Shown here: positions 5,788-9,126 of the stretch, piece by piece
How positions within the stretch are numbered: the first letter of the stretch is position 1
How the letters are laid out: each line of letters begins with the position of its first letter
Assembly: GCA_003507475.1 (NCBI GenBank)
Contig: DNVQ01000003.1
Location: 4,666-13,791, forward strand
Length of the DNA stretch: 9,126 bases
Direction of reading: 5' to 3'
Origin: Candidatus Moraniibacteriota bacterium
GTDB taxonomy: Bacteria; Patescibacteriota; Minisyncoccia; Moranbacterales; UBA9337
Notes under the pieces: generated by a model
What the model was told of the DNA's origin: nothing
Database searches by the model: none
What the model saw: only the letters and a program-made list of their open reading frames with translations
Program-made: the position numbers and the translations under genes

Positions 5788-5951
5788 ATGATATATGTTT
5801 TTAAATAAAATAACAATTACAAAAACATAAATTATAAAAATAAAAATTCAACCCGTTAAATCTATTCTATTTAAGAATAATATTTTGATTGAGGCACAAA
5901 AACTTAATGAATTTTTAATTTTGCATTAAACAACATTTAACAGGGTCAAAA

Positions 5952-6860
5952 ATGAAAAAAATCTCTTTTAACAATGTCACCTGGATAGATTTTGAAAATC
6001 CAGATTCTTCAAGTACTAGGTATTTGCAAGAAAATTTTAATATTCACCCTCTGGCAATCGAAGAATTTGTCACGCCTACCATTAGACCCAAGGCGACTAT
6101 TTATCCTACCTGTATTTTCCTTACCTTGCATATTCCGCTTTATGATACAGTAGAAAGAACCACTTATCCGGGAGAATTAGACATTGTTATCACCAAAGAT
6201 CATCTTATTACAGGTCATGATCACCGAATCTTGCAATTGACTTCTTTTTTTGAAAAACTTGAAAACAGCCAGGGCAAAAAAAGAGTTTATATGAATGCAA
6301 CTCCCGCCCATCTGCTCTACCACCTCATAGAAACTTTGATAGATTCCTGTTTTCCAAGGCTCGATCATATTCACAAAAATATTGATGTTATAGAAAATCA
6401 TGTTTTTAACGGAAATGAAAAAAAGATGGTAAGAGAAATTTCTATTGCCAAAAGAGATATTTTAAATTTTAGGCGAGCTCTAAAGCCACAACGTTCAATT
6501 TTAGAATCCTTAGCTCAAATGGATATTCTGCTTATTAGCAAAGATCTTAAAGCCTATTACCAAGATTTGGTTGGAACCAATATGAGACTCTGGAGTTCTC
6601 TAGAAAGCGCCAAAGAAACTATCGAATCATTGGAGGAAACAAATAATTCTTTGCTTTCCAATAAACTAAACATGACCATGAAAGTTTTGACTATTTTTTC
6701 TGCTGTAATGCTCCCCATGACAGTTTATTCTAATATTTTAGCCATGAGCGCCGGCATTCCTTTCGGAAATCATCCCTATGGATTTTGGATCCACATGGGC
6801 ATAATGATAATACTCTCCATGATTACGATATTTGCATTTAAGGTGAAGAAATGGATTTAG
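5952..6860 (+). CDS. corA: CorA-family divalent-cation transporter lacking the GMN motif
   Basis: The CorA family forms pentameric membrane channels for Mg2+, or other divalent ions in some branches. The 302-residue product has the expected plan: an N-terminal cytoplasmic alpha/beta domain (about 1-110, with WIDFENPD and HPLAIEEF), a long helical stalk (about 115-235, ending ESAKETIESLEETNNSLLSN), then two C-terminal membrane helices (about 242-262 and 278-298) and a basic tail KVKKW. The canonical Gly-Met-Asn selectivity motif after the first helix is absent; that position reads ILAMSAGIPF, with AMS at 264-266. Ion selectivity may therefore differ and Mg2+ should not be assumed. Weak Shine-Dalgarno AGGG (5942-5945) lies six bases before the ATG. 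The gene is divergent from yidD across a roughly 200-base spacer. Fold assignment is confident; substrate is not. Confidence 0.88.
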   Translation: MKKISFNNVTWIDFENPDSSSTRYLQENFNIHPLAIEEFVTPTIRPKATIYPTCIFLTLHIPLYDTVERTTYPGELDIVITKDHLITGHDHRILQLTSFFEKLENSQGKKRVYMNATPAHLLYHLIETLIDSCFPRLDHIHKNIDVIENHVFNGNEKKMVREISIAKRDILNFRRALKPQRSILESLAQMDILLISKDLKAYYQDLVGTNMRLWSSLESAKETIESLEETNNSLLSNKLNMTMKVLTIFSAVMLPMTVYSNILAMSAGIPFGNHPYGFWIHMGIMIILSMITIFAFKVKKWI

Positions 6861-6861
6861 A

Positions 6862-6993
6862 ATTAGGTTGTGGCTTGTAGTTATTAGCTTTTTAGCAGAC
6901 AGCTGAGTATGGTATTAGGTTGTAGTTTGTAACTATTAGCTTTTTAGCGGAGAGAAGAATATGAGATCAGATTGTATTTATTAGCTTTTTAGC
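6862..6993 (+). repeat. 52-bp tandem repeat, three copies
   Basis: Units start at 6862, 6914 and 6966, exactly 52 bases apart. Each has the core TTAGCTTTTTAGC (6884-6896, 6936-6948, 6981-6993); the third copy has lost seven bases before the core. Units 1 and 2 begin with ATTAGGTTGT, unit 3 with ATCAGATTGT. No open frame explains the period. The array fills the spacer between the corA-like gene and the S23 gene. Confidence 0.85.
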
Positions 6994-7013
6994 ATTATAA
7001 CTCTGAATATTTT

Positions 7014-7379
7014 ATGAGCAATAGCTTAAATTCATATAAAGATTTAATAGTTTGGCAAAGATCGATGGAATTAGTCACTGAAATATACAAGTTAACCTAT
7101 AAATTTCCAAAAGAAGAAATTTACGGAATTATTTCTCAAATGAAAAGATGTGCTATATCAATCCCCTCAAACATCGCAGAAGGAAGAAGGCGTGACAGCA
7201 AAAAAGAGTTTAGAAGATTTTTGGTTATCGCTTATGGCTCTGGAGCAGAATTAGAAACTCAAGTTGAAATTTCAAAAAGGTTAAAATTTGTAAACGAGAG
7301 TGAATTTTTAAAAACTAACGAATTACTTTTAGAAACTATGAAAATGCTAAATAAATTATTATCAACCCTAAGAACCTAA
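7014..7379 (+). CDS. Four-helix-bundle protein, S23 (23S rRNA intervening-sequence) family
   Basis: The 121-residue product has the hallmarks of the S23 family: YKDLIVWQRSMELV near the N-terminus, SQMKRCAISIPSNIAEGRRR (about 42-61), then FLVIAYGSGAELETQVEI. It folds as a four-helix bundle and pentamerises in solved relatives. The family was named for genes in 23S rRNA intervening sequences and is related to the Avd accessory protein of diversity-generating retroelements; stand-alone copies are frequent in Patescibacteria and their role is unknown. This copy is not in rRNA, and no reverse transcriptase is visible. It has no visible Shine-Dalgarno. A tandem 52-bp repeat precedes it, and a 12-bp inverted repeat (6981-6992 and 7376-7387) brackets it, the second arm overlapping its TAA stop. 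It may be a mobile or formerly mobile unit; that is inference. Confidence 0.9.
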   Translation: MSNSLNSYKDLIVWQRSMELVTEIYKLTYKFPKEEIYGIISQMKRCAISIPSNIAEGRRRDSKKEFRRFLVIAYGSGAELETQVEISKRLKFVNESEFLKTNELLLETMKMLNKLLSTLRT

Positions 7380-7387
7380 AAAGCTAA
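7376..7387. repeat. Right arm of the inverted repeat bracketing the S23 gene
   Basis: CTAAAAAGCTAA is the exact reverse complement of TTAGCTTTTTAG at 6981-6992 (and of the two upstream tandem copies). It overlaps the stop codon of the S23 gene, so the gene sits inside a potential stem-loop. Confidence 0.65.
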
Positions 7388-7404
7388 ATCTCTAAAAAAC
7401 TACT

Positions 7405-8832
7405 ATGCTAATATACAATAAACTCACAAATCAAAAAGAAGAATTTGTACCAATAAATCCAGGCAAGGTCGGGATGTACGTTTGTGGTCCGACAGTCTAT
7501 GATCATTGTCACCTAGGACACGGCCGTGGGTATGTTTCAATGGATGTCATTCGTAAATATTTGGAGTTTTCCGGATACGAAGTTAAGTACATAATGAATT
7601 ACACTGATGTTGGTCACCTAGTAAATGATGCTGAAGTGGGAGAAGATAAACTTGAAAGACGAGCCAAAAAAGAAAAAATTGATCCCATTGAAATTGCTAA
7701 TTTTTACATTCAATCTTGTGAAGAAGATTTTGAAGCACTCAACATTAAACCAGCTATCTTTTATCCTCGTCCGACAAAGTATATTGATAAAATGATAAAT
7801 TTTATCGAAAGATTAATTGAAAAAGACTTTGCTTATGAGTCCAATGGTTCGGTTTATTTTTCAGTAGAAAAATTCCCTGATTATGGCAAGCTCTCCGGTC
7901 GAAAAACCGATGAACTTTTGGCAGGTGCGAGAGTAGAAATTGATAGCGACAAAAAAAATCCGCTTGATTTTGCCCTTTGGATAAAAGCGGATGAAAATCA
8001 TATTTTAAAATGGAACAGTCCTTGGAGCATCGGTTACCCAGGATGGCATATCGAATGTAGTGTAATGAGTTGTGATTTATTGGGAGAAAATACTTTTGAT
8101 ATCCATGGCGGAGGCAATGAAAATGCTTTTCCGCACAATGAAAATGAAATTGCTCAAAGTGAGGCTTTAACTGGTCAGAGGATGGCTAATTATTGGGTGC
8201 TTTGGAATATGGTTAACACCAATGGCTTAAAAATGGGAAAATCATTAGGCAACGCCACTAATCCCAAAGAAGCTATCAAAAAATATGGTGCTGGGACAGT
8301 AAGACTTTGGATAATCAGCTCTCACTATCGTAGTGTTATGGATTTTAATGAGAATTCATTAAATCAAGCCACTAAAAATTTAGAAAAAATATCTAAATTC
8401 ATAAATCACGTACAAGAAAAACTAGCTAAAATTAATTCTACCAATGAAGATTTGGCTACTATTGATTTTGATTATTACCAAGAAAAATTCAAAGAAGCGA
8501 TGGATGATGATTTTAATACTCCGTTGGCTCTGAGCGTCTTTTATGATTTGATAACCCAAACTTACAAACTCGAAACAGAAAACAAGATAACCGCCTTGGA
8601 CTTGAAAAATATTTTATCTTTTTGGAATAAAGTAAATTCAATTTTTAGCCTTGAAATAATGCCCCGAGACAAAGAAGAAATTCCTCAAGAAATTATGCAA
8701 CTAGCCAAAGACAGAGAGACTGCCAGAAAAGATAAAAACTTCCAAGAAGCCGATAGTCTCAGAGATAAACTTAAAGAAAGGGGTTATGAAATCGAAGATA
8801 CATCCGAAGGATTCAAACTTACTAAAAATTAA
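7405..8832 (+). CDS. cysS: Cysteinyl-tRNA synthetase
   Basis: This cytoplasmic enzyme charges tRNA-Cys with cysteine using ATP; it is a class Ia synthetase. The 475-residue product is of normal length. The start [20 protein letters not shown] leads into [10 protein letters not shown]. The HIGH motif is HLGH (36-39). The zinc site that recognises the cysteine thiol appears complete: C27, C218 (WHIECSVMS), H244 and E248. The KMSKS loop reads KMGKS (276-280). The segment usually written GGGxDLxFPHHENE is [14 protein letters not shown] here. The C-terminal helical DALR-type domain and end ([19 protein letters not shown]) are intact. No Shine-Dalgarno is visible before ATG 7405, which lies 25 bases after the S23 stop, so the two may share a transcript. 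Function is secure; the motif variants look tolerated rather than inactivating. Confidence 0.97.
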   Translation: MLIYNKLTNQKEEFVPINPGKVGMYVCGPTVYDHCHLGHGRGYVSMDVIRKYLEFSGYEVKYIMNYTDVGHLVNDAEVGEDKLERRAKKEKIDPIEIANFYIQSCEEDFEALNIKPAIFYPRPTKYIDKMINFIERLIEKDFAYESNGSVYFSVEKFPDYGKLSGRKTDELLAGARVEIDSDKKNPLDFALWIKADENHILKWNSPWSIGYPGWHIECSVMSCDLLGENTFDIHGGGNENAFPHNENEIAQSEALTGQRMANYWVLWNMVNTNGLKMGKSLGNATNPKEAIKKYGAGTVRLWIISSHYRSVMDFNENSLNQATKNLEKISKFINHVQEKLAKINSTNEDLATIDFDYYQEKFKEAMDDDFNTPLALSVFYDLITQTYKLETENKITALDLKNILSFWNKVNSIFSLEIMPRDKEEIPQEIMQLAKDRETARKDKNFQEADSLRDKLKERGYEIEDTSEGFKLTKN

Positions 8833-8890
8833 AGGCGTCAAAATTTAGAACATCAAACTAAACACTAAAAAATTAATTCCTCATCAAAAA

Positions 8891-9126
8891 ATGTTTGCTA
8901 AAAAAATAAAATCAAAATTACTTATATCTCTACTTATCGTAGCCATATTTATAAATCTAATTCCTAGCAAAATTGAGGCCGAAGAAGCCTCAATGAGCAG
9001 TAATGAAGAAGTAGAAAGAGATGCCGATTTATACGAAAAGTATCAAAAATACGAAAAGTATAAAAAGTATAAAAAGTATAAGGAATACAAAGAAGCCAAA
9101 GAAAAATACGCTTTCGAAACTTCAAC
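8891..9126 (+). CDS. Secreted Lys/Tyr-rich repeat protein, N-terminal fragment
   Basis: An open frame of 78 complete codons runs off the right edge. It starts with a typical signal peptide: basic MFAKKIKSK, hydrophobic LLISLLIVAIFINLIP, and a cleavage-type SKIEA near residue 30. An acidic stretch follows (EEASMSSNEEVERDADLYE), then a low-complexity run built from K-Y-K-K/E units (about residues 49-74, for example YEKYKKYKKYKEYKEA) that is probably an extended or coiled helix. At DNA level this is a short AAGTATAAA-type repeat. Exported proteins with such KY-rich linkers in related genomes often carry a C-terminal wall or peptidoglycan-binding domain, but none is visible here, so no function is assigned. 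No Shine-Dalgarno precedes the ATG, which lies 58 bases after cysS. Confidence 0.8.
   Translation, partial: MFAKKIKSKLLISLLIVAIFINLIPSKIEAEEASMSSNEEVERDADLYEKYQKYEKYKKYKKYKEYKEAKEKYAFETS

Noticed and set aside
5831..5929. Short plus frame without ATG reading KIQPVKSILFKNNILIEAQ
   Set aside because: It faintly resembles the start of other CPR proteins, but there is no start codon, it is about 32 codons long and AT-rich; too weak to call a gene fragment.
6177..6401. Minus-strand frame within the corA-like gene
   Set aside because: It is a shadow of a conserved CorA-family coding region.
6862..6993. CRISPR array
   Set aside because: The 52-bp units are directly abutting and degenerate throughout, with no conserved repeat alternating with unique spacers, and no cas gene is present.
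7014..7379. Diversity-generating retroelement accessory gene (avd)
   Set aside because: Avd is related to S23, but no reverse transcriptase, template repeat or variable repeat is visible, and the motifs match the S23 branch.

Overview
The window looks like a chromosomal segment from a bacterium of the Candidate Phyla Radiation (Patescibacteria), read with the standard bacterial code. The reasons are an AT-rich composition, short AT-rich spacers, housekeeping genes that mostly lack a Shine-Dalgarno sequence, a stand-alone four-helix-bundle (S23) gene, and several small lineage-variable secreted proteins. This is inference; there is no rRNA marker here. Every intact gene keeps TGG for Trp and normal stops, so a TGA-recoded lineage is unlikely.

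Layout from left to right. (1) Positions 1-752, minus: N-terminal half of the RseP-type site-2 protease, running off the left edge. (2) Positions 816-2061: an accessory pocket of two unrecognised, convergent, single-gene cassettes. A 236-residue protein on plus (904-1614) and a 57-residue membrane protein on minus (1795-1968, too short for ordinary gene calling) each have a near-consensus promoter with a 17-base spacer, a clear Shine-Dalgarno sequence and their own intrinsic terminator. The larger gene is visibly less AT-rich than its neighbours. (3) Positions 2114-2995, minus: a secreted concanavalin-like (LamG/lyase-like) protein that stops at the first residues of what looks like a fibronectin-III linker. 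(4) Positions 3210-5755, minus: three envelope genes: uppP (undecaprenyl-diphosphatase), an L,D-transpeptidase with two Ig-like domains, and yidD (membrane-protein insertion helper). (5) Positions 5952-8832, plus: a CorA-family transporter lacking the GMN motif, an S23 four-helix-bundle protein, and cysS. (6) Positions 8891-9126, plus: start of a secreted Lys/Tyr/Glu-rich repeat protein, cut by the right edge.

Functionally the window is mostly about the envelope: lipid-carrier recycling (UppP), peptidoglycan cross-linking (L,D-transpeptidase), membrane insertion (YidD), intramembrane proteolysis (RseP), ion transport (CorA-like) and two exported proteins. cysS is the only core translation gene.

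The spacers carry several repeats that no gene explains: a 126-bp element bounded by inverted arrays of a TTAACGAR octamer (4025-4150, with a relic at 5382); a roughly 30-bp dispersed repeat at 3094 and 5491 that is related to a 52-bp tandem repeat at 6862-6993; and a 12-bp inverted repeat bracketing the S23 gene. I did not find a CRISPR array, transposase, tRNA, rRNA or recognisable riboswitch. The best candidates for something undescribed are the two expression cassettes at 816-2061 and the repeat-flanked S23 unit.
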